From: Hevea brasiliensis
Taxonomy: Eukaryota; Streptophyta; Magnoliopsida; Malpighiales; Euphorbiaceae
NCBI RefSeq assembly: GCF_030052815.1
Contig: NC_079510.1
Span: 32,441,823-32,505,822 of the forward strand
DNA length: 64,000 bases
Direction of reading: 5' to 3'
Positions within the stretch are counted from its first letter, which is position 1. Each line of letters starts with the position of its first letter. Below the pieces are notes generated by a model. It did no database searches. It saw nothing but the letters and a program-made list of their open reading frames with translations, and was not told where the DNA came from. Shown here piece by piece: positions 12,126-23,397 of this stretch. The position numbers and the translations under genes are program-made.

Positions 12126-14077
12126 GCCAATGAAATAAGAGCTTGTAGTTAAGAGTGTAAACTGTAAAAAAATAAGATAAGCACACAAAATATCAATATT
12201 TATGTGATTCACCCTCTCAATATAAGGCAACATCCACAGGCATGCCATCTTTCACTATCAATAATAATAAATTATCATTACAAGCTCAAATTTATACTAC
12301 GCATAAACTCAATTACACCCAAAAGAATCCATACTACATAACTCCTCATAGTAAATATATTAGTTAGTCTTTCTCAATCTCTTCTAAACATAATCCAATA
12401 TATTTGCTATTATAATACTATACCACAAAGGGTGCCTTCAACTATATGGATAAGAATCCCTTCTTTTTGAATTCTATGTCCTTACTCCATCTTAGGCCAA
12501 AGATTCTCTCAGTTGCAATGGACAAATACCCCTCATCAATGGCAGAGCTAAATTCTCACCAATTGGCAAAGTCTCTCTCTACAATGGATGACAACCTCAC
12601 TCCATTCTTCTGTTTATAGTGTTAATTCCCTCAATATTAATCTGATTAGGAGTCCTGCTCAATTTAGGAATAACACTAAAATAATAAAATAAGAGTTCTA
12701 CCCTATATAAGAAATATTTCTCTATCCTATCCCATTAAGGAATATTTTTTCTACTCAAATTAGAAAAAAAAGTCTCTCTCTAAATCCCACTAGGATTTTG
12801 AGTCATAATTCTAATATCTTCTCTATGGAAATAGGGTAGAAAGAGATGGTTTGTGATCTTGGAATAATTTTTTTCTTCAGGCCTGAAAAGATTTACCCTG
12901 CAAAGTTCATCAAACACAATCTCATAGTCCTCCATCAACTATAGATTGAATATTGTTATGGTATCGACTTGAGCCTTTTTGCTTGTTTAATTTAATTGAA
13001 ATGGCAATTATTCGCAAACTCTGTCAATTTTACTTGTCTCATCCCGACTCTGATATTGTGTGGAGTGGGAACAGAAAAAAAATCCACCTTGATAACTTAT
13101 TATTTATTAAAAAATAATTTACTTTTATGTATTTAAATATTATAATTTTAAACAAAAAAAAATATATATTATTAATATTATATTTAAAACTTATATTTTT
13201 TATTATAATTTATTTTAAATAAATAAATTTGTATTATGTAATGATAAATTAAAATAAAAAATAATAAGAAAATGAAAAATTTCTGCAGAAACCGGCTCCC
13301 GCTCTGTTCTTTGACGAGGAAGTCTCCGCACCATTTGCTCCGCTCGTTGGCAGGGAAGTCTCCACTCCCCATTGCCATTTCTAATTTGGAGCTGAGACAT
13401 TGTCGTAATGGCAATGTAGGCTTCTTGTTTTTATTTTTGAACTGGGCCCTTGAGCAATGTGGATTTGGGCTATATTGGTGGCTTACAATTCGGCCAGCTA
13501 GTTGTCAAAGCGATCACAGATATTTTAACTTTGCATTTATGCCCATTTTTTCTTTCACTCCCACCCTATGTGGGACAGTGCCATCTTCCTAAAAGATTTC
13601 ATTGCGCTTAAGGTTACCAAATAATTCACAGATTTGTGATCTGAATGTGTGAGTAGAAAAAGTTGACCAATATGTGGAGAAATCCTTCATTTTGGGCATG
13701 GATATGGCAAGGGAAATGTTTTTGGAATATAGTCCAAATAAAGAACGAGCTTGCAAAGGTTCTCAAGTTTTTAGTGGTTCATTTCAAGGAAACAACAAAA
13801 GTCTTGCATCTTAGATTTTGCCCAAGAATTAACCTTTGATCACGCAATTAAAGGCCCTTATTTACTCAGTAGATTTTTTATTTTATTTTATTTTATTTTT
13901 TTAGAAGAATAAGAAAGCAAGATAAAACTAGACTGTTCCTCTTACAAGCCATGCCAGGCCAGGGTACTCCATGGAAATTTTGAAATCATAAGCAGATATG
14001 AATACAACAACTTATTTATTACCACCCAATTATGCATCTACCTTCTGCAATTATGAATATCTATCTGGTTGGTAGAT
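12126..14077. other. Intergenic, duplicated at 23900-26489
   Basis: No gene is supported. The sequence is AT-rich with a short GC-richer stretch at 13280-13420; the ORFs there (13184-13592) overlap on both strands and lack family features. The stretch 12880-13840 is present almost unchanged in unit 2 (24600-25640). The 3' untranslated region and poly(A) sites of the gene at 14078 should lie at about 13990-14077, where minus-strand AATAAA-like words occur. Confidence 0.6.
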
Positions 14078-15652
14078 TCATATGGAATTGTTTTCCTTCC
14101 CATTTGAGATCAAATCATTCTCTTTGATTTCTTTAGATGTGTCATTGTCCTTAACCTTCTCATCTTCTTTAGCTGGTTGTTCTTGTTCTTTCGCTTCTTG
14201 CTCCGATTTCAATTTTGCTTCTTCCTCAGACTTCTTTCTTGCTTCTTCCTCTTTTGTCTCCTCAAGAGCAGCAATCAACTTCTTCAGGCAAGTCTCTCCG
14301 TCTTCATCATCTGACTTTGGCATCAAATTCTCAGCTATATCAGCTGGTGTCATCTTGGTTTCCTCCAACAAGTTTTGAATTGTTGCAAACAGTTGATGGG
14401 ATTCGATATCTAAATAATTTTTTGCCAGAACTTTGAATGCTTCAAAGCAACAATAAGACATTTCTATATGCTTATCCATCCTTCCCCTTCTGATTAAAGC
14501 AGGATCAAGCTTTTCCACATAATTTGTAGTGAACACAATTATTCTTTCTCCTCCACAAGCTGACCAAATTCCATCAATAAAATTCAGTAGCCCAGATAAA
14601 GTCACCTTACTGCTTTTGTTTCTTTCTGCTTCTTCCTCCTTTTTCTTCTTGGAAATTGGATCTTTCCCTTCTTCTTCGTCTTCCTCTTTCTCCTTCTTTG
14701 GCTTTCTCTGACCGGTAAGATCCAGTGAGCAGTCTATGTCTTCAATCACGATCATAGACTTGCTCGTCGTCTCGATCAATAGCTTCCTGAGCTCACTGTT
14801 GTCCTTGACTGTGGTCAACTCAAGATCGTAGACATCATAATTCAACAAATTAGCCATGGCAGCTATCATAGTTGATTTCCCAGTACCAGGAGGACCATAA
14901 AGGAGATAACCACGCTTCCAGGGCTTGCCGATCTTAGCGTAGTAGTCCTTACTCTGGCTAAATTTCTTAAGATCCTTCTTGATTCCTTCCTTCTCTTTTG
15001 TCGCCATAGCCAGAGTATCGAAACTTGCAGGGTGCTCAAACATCACATGGCTCCACTTGGTAGCTTTCCATCCGTACCATTGATCGCTGGTATTGTTGGT
15101 GTAGAGTTTTCTCTGCCGATTCTTGACTGCAATTTCCTTTCCTTTTTTGATAACATGATCTATATAAGAGTTGGTGATAACATCTCTGTGACGTCTATGC
15201 ACTGTGAGCTTGAAATACCTCTTACCCTCAGGGGCAGGATAGAAAGAAAAAGTCTGGGTTTGGGGGGTTATTTTGTTTGAAGACCACCAGATCTTAATCC
15301 CATTGAAGTCGTCAGTAACTTCCTCATGATCATCCATGGTGAGAACCACAGAATGGTTATCTTTAACAACATCAGCTTTGAGCTTCTTGGCATTCGTGGA
15401 AGAGTTGGCGCTGAGGTAGTTTTGAATGGCGGAGTAAACCTCGCTGCGCTTGAGACGTTCTCCGGTGTATTCATGGAAGGTAATTTGGAGATAAGGGTAG
15501 ACAAGACCCAGCAATTTCTGACCATACCTGCTAAAATGGTCCCGAATTTGATGTGGGAAGTACTGCTGAAATATAGCCCAAGCAAACATTAGGCCAGCAA
15601 TTGCTGAGCCTAGGTGAGTCCACATCTCTACTATAGTCATGGATTTGGACAC
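14078..15652 (-). CDS. AAA-ATPase ASD, mitochondrial-like (AATP1/OM66 family), unit 1 gene A
   Basis: A 524-residue intronless protein of the BCS1-like AAA-ATPase group. Order: N-terminal hydrophobic segment (about 12-29) that would anchor it in a membrane; AAA-associated N-domain (about 30-215); AAA core with Walker A GPPGTGKST (253-261), Walker B IVIEDIDCS (301-309), sensor-1 region TTN (375-377) and arginine-finger motif RRGRMD (388-393); a Lys/Glu-rich insert (about 317-347) between Walker B and the second region of homology; a charged helical tail (464-524). Length and single exon fit the plant family. Characterised members sit in mitochondrial or other membranes and are induced by stress and salicylate; their substrates are unclear. 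All nucleotide-binding and hydrolysis residues are present, so it should be active. A TATA box lies 84 bp upstream. Paralogue: 26490-28064, about 12 substitutions. Confidence 0.93.
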   Translation of the reverse strand: MSKSMTIVEMWTHLGSAIAGLMFAWAIFQQYFPHQIRDHFSRYGQKLLGLVYPYLQITFHEYTGERLKRSEVYSAIQNYLSANSSTNAKKLKADVVKDNHSVVLTMDDHEEVTDDFNGIKIWWSSNKITPQTQTFSFYPAPEGKRYFKLTVHRRHRDVITNSYIDHVIKKGKEIAVKNRQRKLYTNNTSDQWYGWKATKWSHVMFEHPASFDTLAMATKEKEGIKKDLKKFSQSKDYYAKIGKPWKRGYLLYGPPGTGKSTMIAAMANLLNYDVYDLELTTVKDNSELRKLLIETTSKSMIVIEDIDCSLDLTGQRKPKKEKEEDEEEGKDPISKKKKEEEAERNKSSKVTLSGLLNFIDGIWSACGGERIIVFTTNYVEKLDPALIRRGRMDKHIEMSYCCFEAFKVLAKNYLDIESHQLFATIQNLLEETKMTPADIAENLMPKSDDEDGETCLKKLIAALEETKEEEARKKSEEEAKLKSEQEAKEQEQPAKEDEKVKDNDTSKEIKENDLISNGKENNSI

Positions 15653-15735
15653 TGGAAATGAGAAGAAAAGAAGGAAGAAGAAGTGATTTCTATATTGCTA
15701 AGAAGCATATGGATAGACACTTGTGTTAGTTTATA

Positions 15736-15743
15736 TTTATATA
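15736..15743 (-). promoter_or_regulatory. TATA box of unit 1 gene A
   Basis: The minus strand reads TATATAAA within CACTATATAAATATAA. It sits 84 bp upstream of the ATG at 15652, leaving a 5' leader of roughly 50-55 nt. The same box at the same distance precedes the other three ATPase genes. Confidence 0.7.
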
Positions 15744-15746
15744 GTG

Positions 15747-18576
15747 AAGAAATATGAGAAGTCACAGAAGTACACTTTGCATGGCTTCCTGGTCATTGCC
15801 TTTATCCTTGCTTCCTGGCAGCTTCCAAGAGGGAACCTTCACGTTCAATTCATTTCTTTATTCCAAAGTTCTGGATCTAATGGGCTCATAAATGACAAAC
15901 AGGCGGTGTTTGGTCAATCAGAGCCAAGTTGCAGCTTGCAGTGGGTAGATAAAAGCCTAATAAATGAATGACAGATACAAGTTTTAAGTATGACGTGAGA
16001 CTATGCACGTCAGCGAAAAGAAGTGCTGATGCATAAATCTTATAGATTATTAGGTATTCACAATATATATTTATTATCCCTTATAATTACGTAAATTTTA
16101 TTTTATATATTATAAAAAAGACTTAAATTTTTTTATAAAAAATAATATTATTTTTATATAGAGCAAGAGTATTCTATAACCTTATTGATATTTCCTCCGC
16201 ATGCTTCTTAGCGTGTACAAAGATGTCTAGAAAAATCCCTAAAGTTTGTTTGCTAATTCTTGTGTTCACATGATGAGTCAATGACACTCTTTGTTTTTTA
16301 TTTTATTAAACTAAAAAATTTTAAAAAATTTATTTACCTATATTCGATTTATTATAAATTTAAGTCTTAATACGATCAAATTCATACATAAATGATCAAA
16401 TTCATATATAATTGGTTAATTTTAAATAATTTTTTTCTAAACTTAATAAAATGAAAAATAAAAAACGCAAAAGGTTTATTTGAAATAAATTAATTGTAAA
16501 AAAAAATTAAAAGAATTCTCATAAAATTATTTATGAATTTTTTTTAATAAACAAATTTTTTAAATTAAAAAAATTAAATTTTTTTATTCTGAATATAAAA
16601 ATTAGCAAAAATAAATTAAATTCATATAAAATTCTATATTTCAAATAAGGAGAAAGTGTTTTAGAGCTTCTTAGCTTGGTAATTTTGTTTCGCCATTTCT
16701 TATTCAAGTTATAAATTATTGTTGAAACTAGTCTTCTCTAATATATATATATATAGAAGTGAGAATGAGAGAATAATAAAATTGCCAAAAATACTCGTAA
16801 TAATTTAGTATTATAATAATAAATTGAGAATTTTTAATACATTTTCTTAAATTCAATTCCAATCATTTCAAATACTATTAAATCTTAATATAAACGGATG
16901 TATCGCTCCTATAGTTACATTTTAACTTGTATTCTTTATATTTCTAAATCAATATTTCTAATTTTCTTAATTGAGTGATTTAGTTAAGTTGAAAATTTTT
17001 TTAGTAGTGAGAAAGTAGATTACATTATTGAGATTTAAATTCTCATTCCTAAATCTTAAACTCTAAACTCTAATTTTATTTAAATTCTGAAGTAATTATT
17101 TATTTAGGTTGCAATTAGACAATTAATCATTTTGGTAAAGCAAGAAATTTCCTTCACTATCACTAATGAAGAGTCACAATCCATATACACTTATTGGTGA
17201 AAATACAAAACCCTCCCACATTTTCAATTATGGTGGCTGAAATACTATAAAAAGATAATTAATTATTTAACATGTAATTTCATTCTTTTTTTTTTTTAAC
17301 AATTAATTCTAACTGAAATTTCAACTCTAAACTTCATAATTATAGACAATTCTATTACTATTAAACTAAAATTTATTAATGATAAGTCTATCTCAATCAA
17401 AAATTCTAATAGCATAAAAATATAATTAAGCTAAAAGTTCAAAAAATAAAAATATTATTAATGGTTGAAAAAAAACCACTTTCTTCTATAAGTATAGTTT
17501 GTCTTATTTACAATAACTATATATAATTGTTTAAGTGGCAACTTTCTCTATTTTGATTTAAAATTTTAGTCTTTCTATAGCGTGTATTACACATTATTTA
17601 TAATTTTTGTAATTACTCTTGATTTAATTTTTTTAATATGTAAATTTTTTTTATATATGATATAATATTATCATAACATATTATCATTAATAACTAATTA
17701 AATTAGTCATTCATTGTCAAAATACTAAATTACTATGACTGCATTTTATTTCTATTTGAACTTAGTTAAAAAATTATAAGGAAATAAATTACTAAGATAT
17801 ATTATTTTAATCAATTAAAATTTTATAAATAAAATACTATATATATAAACAAATAAATAAATATAAAAATAAAAAATTTTTAAAAAAATTAAAATTGAGT
17901 GACGATTAAAAACTTTTATTTACATGTTTACAAGGAAAAATTCAAATTATTGTATTAATCTATTGATGAAGATGCGATTTCCTATTTTGTAATACCTTTA
18001 TTTAAAAATATTGAAATTATTATGATTCAAATATAAATTTTATTTTGAAATCTTATAGGCTATAATATATTTTAAAAAAAAAATTGAAAAATTGTCATTA
18101 ATTCTTCTATTTTTTATAATAATAAACTTCGCTCAATTATGGTTGTATAATATAAAATAGCTTAGTTTATTTTTATCATATCATAATAGATTTTTTTTTA
18201 TTATTTATTATTTATTTTATTTTTTAAGAAAAATGAGAGTACAATTAAATTAACCACTTAAATTTGATTGAGAATATTACATCTTTTACACTTATACATA
18301 TTTAAAAAGTATTCCCAACACACCTATATTTGAGTCAAAGCACCACACTAAGAAGCCAATAACATGTGAAATTTCTTATATTAAAATAAATTCTCTTACC
18401 ATCGGAATAACTCCTTGGAGCTTTTTTTTTTTTTATTAAGCCACAATTAGATAATTTCTTGCATATTCTAATGAAGAAATATTAAAGTAGAATATTAAGC
18501 TTATAAAAAAAAATCCATACAATACCAACCAAATACATTATTCAATCAAGGCCTACAGATGCAATCTACTTCTGGT
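15747..18576. other. Intergenic, AT-rich, duplicated at 28147-31098
   Basis: This holds the promoter of gene A at its left end and the 3' flank of gene B at its right end (poly(A) words near 18500-18570). Between them is very AT-rich DNA with no gene, RNA or transposon end I can support. It matches unit 2 base for base over long stretches. Confidence 0.6.
15991..16012. promoter_or_regulatory. as-1-like paired TGACG element
   Basis: TGACGT (15991-15996) and ACGTCA (16007-16012) face each other about 250 bp upstream of the TATA box of gene A. Paired TGACG motifs bind TGA-type bZIP factors and are typical of salicylate-responsive promoters, which fits the known induction of this ATPase family. 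The pair is kept at 28394-28415 in unit 2. Function is inferred, not shown. Confidence 0.45.
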
Positions 18577-20136
18577 TCAGTTGTCTCCAGAGGGAACTGT
18601 ACTCTTACAATTTCCATTCGAGTTGAAGTCGTTCTCTTTGATTTTGCCATTATCCTTTTCCTTCCCATCTTCCTTAGGAGCTTTCTCTTTCTCTTGTTCT
18701 GCTTTCAACTTTGCTGCTTCTTCCTCAGACTTCTTTCTTGCTTCCTCCTCCTTTGCTTCCTCTAGAGCAGCAATCAACTTCTTCAGACAAGTCTCTTCGT
18801 CTTCTTCTTCTGACTTTGGCATCAAATTCTCAGCAACATCAGCTGGTGTCATCTTCGTTTCCTCCAACAAATTTTGAATTTTCCCAAACAGTTCATGGGA
18901 TTCGATATCCAGATAATTCTGAGCTAGAACCTTAAATGCTTCGAAGCAACAGTAAGACATTTCTATATGCTTATCCATCCTTCCTCTTCTGATTAAAGCA
19001 GGATCAAGCTTTTCCACATAATTTGTAGTGAACACAATTATTCTTTCTCCTCCACAAGCTGACCAAATTCCATCAATAAAATTCAATAACCCAGATAAAG
19101 TTACCTCACTGCTTTTCTTGCTTTCTGCTTCTTCTTCCTTCTTCTTCTTGGAAATTGGATCTTTCCCTTCTTCATCTTCATCTTCCTCCTTCTTTGGCTT
19201 TCTCTGACCAGTAAGGTCCAGAGAGCAATCAATATCTTCAATCACGATGATAGACTTGCTCTTAGTCTCGATCAATAGCTTCCTAAGCTCACTGTTGTCC
19301 TTCACCGTGGTCAACTCAAGATCGTAGATATCATAATTCAAGAAATTAGCCATTGCAGCTATCATAGTTGATTTCCCAGTTCCTGGAGGACCATAAAGGA
19401 GATAGCCACGCTTCCAGGGCTTCCCAATCTTATCGTAGTAGTTTTTCCCCTTGCTGAATTTGATAAGGTCATTCTTGATTCCTTCCTTCTCTTTTGTTGC
19501 CATTGCCAAAGTATCGAAACTCGCAGGATGCTCAAACGCCACGTGGCTCCACTTGGTGGCTCTCCATCGATGCCAATTCTTGCTGGGATTGTTGGTATAG
19601 AGTTTTTTTTGCCGATTCTTGACAGCAACAGCCTTTCCTTCTTTAATAACATGATTTATATAAGACTTGATGATGATTTCTCTGTAACGTCTATGGACCG
19701 TGAGCTTGAAATATCTCCTCTCATCCAATTCAGGATAGAAAGAAAATGATTGTTTATTGGGGTTATTTTTTATTGAAGTCCACCAGGCCTTAATCCCATT
19801 GAAATCATCAGTGATTTCTTCGTGATCATCCATGGTGAGAAGAACAGACTGGCTATCTTTGACAACGTCAGCCTTGAGCCTCTTGGCTCGCATGGAGGAG
19901 TTGGCGCTGAGGTAGCTCTGAATGGCGGCGTAGACCTCGCTACGCTTGATGTCTTCGCCGGTGTACTCATCGAAGATGATTTGGAAATAAGGGAATACTA
20001 GAGCCACCAGCTTATGGCTATATCTCTCAACGTAGCCTCGAAGTTGGTAAGGGAAGTATCGATCATACATAGCCCAAACAAACATTAGGCCAGCAATTGC
20101 TGAGCCTAGCTGAGTCCACATCTCAACTATACTCAT
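18577..20136 (-). CDS. AAA-ATPase ASD, mitochondrial-like (AATP1/OM66 family), unit 1 gene B
   Basis: A 519-residue intronless BCS1-like AAA-ATPase. The ORF is open 29 codons further up to 20223, but the conserved MSIVEMW start aligns with gene A, and the TATA box (20223-20230) overlaps the upstream ATG, so transcription should begin downstream of it; I therefore start at 20136. Numbered from there: hydrophobic anchor about 8-25, N-domain about 26-205, Walker A GPPGTGKST (249-257), Walker B IVIEDIDCS (297-305), RRGRMD (383-388), Glu/Lys-rich insert about 313-343, charged tail from about 456. It is clearly a paralogue of gene A, with the same catalytic core but a different N-terminus (AMYDRYFPYQLR) and tail. 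All catalytic residues are intact. Its unit 2 copy differs by 14 residues over the open frame. Confidence 0.92.
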   Translation of the reverse strand: MSIVEMWTQLGSAIAGLMFVWAMYDRYFPYQLRGYVERYSHKLVALVFPYFQIIFDEYTGEDIKRSEVYAAIQSYLSANSSMRAKRLKADVVKDSQSVLLTMDDHEEITDDFNGIKAWWTSIKNNPNKQSFSFYPELDERRYFKLTVHRRYREIIIKSYINHVIKEGKAVAVKNRQKKLYTNNPSKNWHRWRATKWSHVAFEHPASFDTLAMATKEKEGIKNDLIKFSKGKNYYDKIGKPWKRGYLLYGPPGTGKSTMIAAMANFLNYDIYDLELTTVKDNSELRKLLIETKSKSIIVIEDIDCSLDLTGQRKPKKEEDEDEEGKDPISKKKKEEEAESKKSSEVTLSGLLNFIDGIWSACGGERIIVFTTNYVEKLDPALIRRGRMDKHIEMSYCCFEAFKVLAQNYLDIESHELFGKIQNLLEETKMTPADVAENLMPKSEEEDEETCLKKLIAALEEAKEEEARKKSEEEAAKLKAEQEKEKAPKEDGKEKDNGKIKENDFNSNGNCKSTVPSGDN

Positions 20137-20222
20137 TTTCTGGAGAGTAGAAATGTGTTGCTTAGGACTTAGCGCTTGAGAATTTGAAATTGGATGGAGT
20201 TGGAGGAACACTTGTGTGGTCA

Positions 20223-20230
20223 TTTATATA
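20223..20230 (-). promoter_or_regulatory. TATA box of unit 1 gene B
   Basis: The minus strand reads TATATAAA followed by TGACC. It is 87 bp upstream of the conserved ATG at 20136, matching the spacing in gene A, and overlaps the in-frame upstream ATG at 20221-20223, which argues against use of that ATG. Confidence 0.7.
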
Positions 20231-20367
20231 GTGGAAAAATATGAGAATACAGTATATATGTTTAGCTTGGTAAGCAAGTTTTGCTTGCTTAGCAATTGCC
20301 TCAGAAATTCTTGCCAGCTTCCGATTACCACCAAAGAAGGTGACATTAGGATTTGTCTTATTGGGAA

Positions 20368-20738
20368 TAGGGATGGGAATTGGTTAGATTTTTTTGATAC
20401 CTGATTCAATTAAACCTATTTAAATGGTATATACTGTGGTTTGGGAAGAGTTTGAATTTAATAAATAATATCATACTAAATTTAGATTTTATACGTTGAG
20501 TATTTATTATCGAACCTATTTATATAAATAATTAATAAATTTTTCATATAATATATTTTAAATAAAAGATATATTTCATATAAATTATTAATTAAAATAT
20601 ATATAAATTTAAATGAATTTAAATAATTTAGGGTGAATTTTAATTTAATTTGAAAATGATTCGAGTATTATAAATCATAATTGGGTTCAATTTGAATTGA
20701 ATAATTTGCTTGAGTATTCTACCTCATTGTCATTCTTA
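20368..20738. mobile_element. Possible small hAT-like MITE in the gene B promoter, unit 1
   Basis: The ends are imperfect inverted repeats: TAGGGATGGGAAT on the left, and TAAGAATGACAATG when the right end is read inward. They resemble the ends of the better-preserved 486 bp element at 56536-57021. There is no coding sequence and no clear target duplication. The unit 2 copy is at about 32889-33259. Confidence 0.4.
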
Positions 20739-22195
20739 CTTAGAAGATTCCTATTAAGACATAATATATATATATATATATATATAATTCATATTTTTAA
20801 TATATTAAATTTATAAGAAATTACCTCTAAGATAATTTTTTTTTTCCTTATTTTTTATATTTCATTTGAACTTGCTCACCGACCCTAATTAATATATTTC
20901 AAAATTTTGGTACTCACCTAACCATGCCCTTTCTTTTGCTTTTTCTTTTCTCGTGGCTTTTATTGGAGAGCATACTTTTCTACTCACGCGTGAGTCTATA
21001 TATTAGGCAAAGAAATTCCTATTTAAACTCTATTAATTATAAATTTAAAATATAAATTTATATATTTTATAAGTAAATTTTACTATATATTTTATATTTA
21101 TTTTAAATTAAATTTAAATAAGAAAAATTTATACTAATTATTGAGGAAATATTAAATCAAATAAAAATTAATTTTTAATATTAATTTTATCCAAAATTTT
21201 ATGTGGATTCTACTCCAATTTGTTCCATATATGATAATTTTTTTTTAATTAAGTGGGCAACTTTCTCCAAGCGCTTTGGCGATTGGCTGTTGAGTCAACG
21301 ATTGTCAAACGTGAAAATAGGGCTAAGTAATAAACTAATACTAGACATCCATTCATGCTTCGGTCGATGTGATGCATTGAAAAATGCTCAACTGATTCAT
21401 TATCACAGGGACAACTGAGAAAAAAAAATTCTATATTTTTCAAATTTTTTAATTCTATTTTATATTACAAAAATTATTAATTAAATCCTGAATTTTTTAA
21501 CTCATATTAATTCTCTTTAATAGAAACACTATTTTAGATACCGCATCACGCCATAATAGGATACAATTAATAAGAGTTAAAAAGTACAAGATTTAATTAG
21601 TAAATTTTTTATATAGAGGATAATTGAAAAAAATTTTTAAGTATAGGGAATTGTCGATAATTTTTTAAATCCATTTTAATTTATATAAAATTTCAAATTA
21701 CTTGAAGGTTAATTAAAATTTTAATTTGAGTTAATTTGATTGACCTAAAAATATTTTAACATGAAAATATGATAAAATAATGGTGAAAGAAATGAGAATA
21801 GAAAGAAAGGGATGGAAGGAAATAATATCAAAAATTTTATAACATTTAAATACTTACGAAATTAGTTTTAAACATAATTGAATAGTGAAAAATATTCTTA
21901 TAATCAACTTTAATTAGTTTTAAAGATTTAATTGTTATAGTTGTTGTATATATTTTAATTAATTATATATTACTTTTATAATAAATATTTAAAAAAATTA
22001 TATTTTAATTTTTAAATTATGCTAGAGAAAATAACGTATAAAGCATCTGTAAAAATTATTTACATAAAATATATTTATAATTAATAATAATTTATATTTT
22101 AAAATTTAATAATTTTAAAAGAAAATGTTAAAAAATCCCATAGTTTTAATTTTTTTTATAATTATACCTTATATTAATTAAATTTCTAATTAACT
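20739..22195. other. Intergenic, AT-rich, duplicated at 33260-34725
   Basis: Apart from the CGCG palindrome I see no gene or RNA. A (TA)n run lies at about 20766-20786. Similarity to unit 2 ends near 22195, where a truncated hAT-like element begins. Confidence 0.6.
20982..20995. promoter_or_regulatory. Perfect 14 bp palindrome with CGCG core
   Basis: ACTCACGCGTGAGT is its own reverse complement. The ACGCGT core matches the CGCG-box bound by calmodulin-binding CAMTA factors. It stands in otherwise AT-rich DNA about 750 bp upstream of the gene B TATA box and is unchanged in unit 2 (33511-33524). Confidence 0.3.
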
Positions 22196-22639
22196 ATTAT
22201 ATAATATGCTATAAATATCTTATAGTTAAATATTATATGATTAATAAATAGTTAAAATGTATATTATATAATATGCTATTATATTATATAATATATTTAA
22301 TCCTAAATTATATATGCACCTTATAATTAAAGATTATATAATTTAGGTATAGCTAAAAGATATATTATATGATATATTATGCATTAATAACTCAATTCAA
22401 AACTTAAATGCTAATTCAAGTATGACTTTTTAAGAAAATAATTATATAAAATTATTTTAAGAACCAAGAACCGAACTGGAATCGTACCAAACAGAACCGA
22501 AACCAAAGAACCAAGAATTGTACCGAACTAAAATCGAAACAATGAAGAACCGAACTGAAACCGTATCGAAATTTCGAAATTCCAGTTTAATTCCGGTTTC
22601 TAGGCAAATCACGAACTGAACTGGAACCGAACACCCCTA
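22196..22639. mobile_element. Truncated hAT-like non-autonomous element, unit 1
   Basis: This is the right half of the element seen whole at 46479-47388. It is rich in ACCGAA words and ends in CGAACACCCCTA, i.e. TAGGGGTGTTCG inward, followed by TGAAGGCA. That octamer resembles the TGAAGTTA before the left end of the unit 2 copy, so the two together outline an 8 bp target duplication. The left half is missing here. Confidence 0.45.
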
Positions 22640-23397
22640 TGAAGGCAGTATTGTATAATATTAAAACCAACCATAATATAACCCATAAACAGTTTCAGCT
22701 CATAATATCTCTAATAATTCATATTACAATTATTTATTTAACTTTAGATATTATAATCTTCCATGATTTTGATACCAAGTCTCAGTTTTAAATAATTAAT
22801 TTAATTATTTAACCAATTTAAATAATGAATTCATATAGTCAATTTTAACTTATTTAAAACTAAGGCATGCTTCTTGTTGATCCTTTAGAGTCATTTTAGT
22901 AATTTGTTTACCAAATTTCACATTTTTTTTAAATTTTTAAAACACTTATATCATTTAAATTAGTAACAATCAAGAACACCTAAAAATGAAAACAAGTAGA
23001 ATATCCATGAAAATCGCTTTATCCAAATCAAAATCCAAATCCAAACCCAAACCTAAATCTGAATAATATTCTTAAAATTTGAATCCGTCTCAAATCTAAT
23101 TAAAATTTATTCTTAACTGCCCGAACCTGTTCCAAACACGATTATTATTATCAAAAAAATTCCCAAATCTGTTTAATTTTATATTTTTTAATTAATAATT
23201 TATAATTTATAATTTTAATAATTTCATAAAATATACTATATTTTTTAAAATAAAAAAATAAAATTTATGAATATTACTATTAAAAAACATATATTTTATA
23301 TTTAATTAAATATTTATATAAATGATTTCAGATAACGGATACACAACATGAAAAACCCCAACTTATCACAAGTATTATTTTTCGAACTCAAACCTAT
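22640..23397. other. Right end of duplication unit 1; repeat DNA
   Basis: No gene is visible. The stretch contains CCAAATCCAAACCC-type words and matches 47389-48112 closely. It ends at the duplication junction at 23396-23398. Confidence 0.6.

Larger units (their letters stand above)
11610..23397. repeat. Tandem segmental duplication, unit 1 (11.79 kb)
   Basis: This unit contains a dead AAA fragment, two AAA-ATPase genes, MITE remnants and intergenic DNA, all repeated in the same order and orientation from 23398. The junction at 23396-23398 fuses the sequence that ends unit 2 (ACTCAAACCTAT, seen again at 48103-48114) to the sequence that starts unit 1 (TTC[C/T]ATAAAAT, 11609-11619), with only about 2-4 bp of shared bases. 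That is the signature of a tandem duplication. Proteins of the paired genes are about 97-98% identical by my hand count. Confidence 0.9.

Noticed and set aside
13184..13592. Overlapping ORFs in both directions near a GC-richer patch
   Set aside because: Broken in the unit 2 copy (25060-25380) by single-base differences, so not under coding constraint.
14082..15592. Several plus-strand ORFs of 60-105 codons opposite the ATPase genes (also in the other three copies)
   Set aside because: Antisense shadows of the conserved Glu/Lys-rich coding sequence; Ser/Phe-rich composition follows from the other strand.
16261..16295. ATGATGAGT box C-like word considered as another snoRNA
   Set aside because: No box D at a suitable distance with a closing stem, and no rRNA match.
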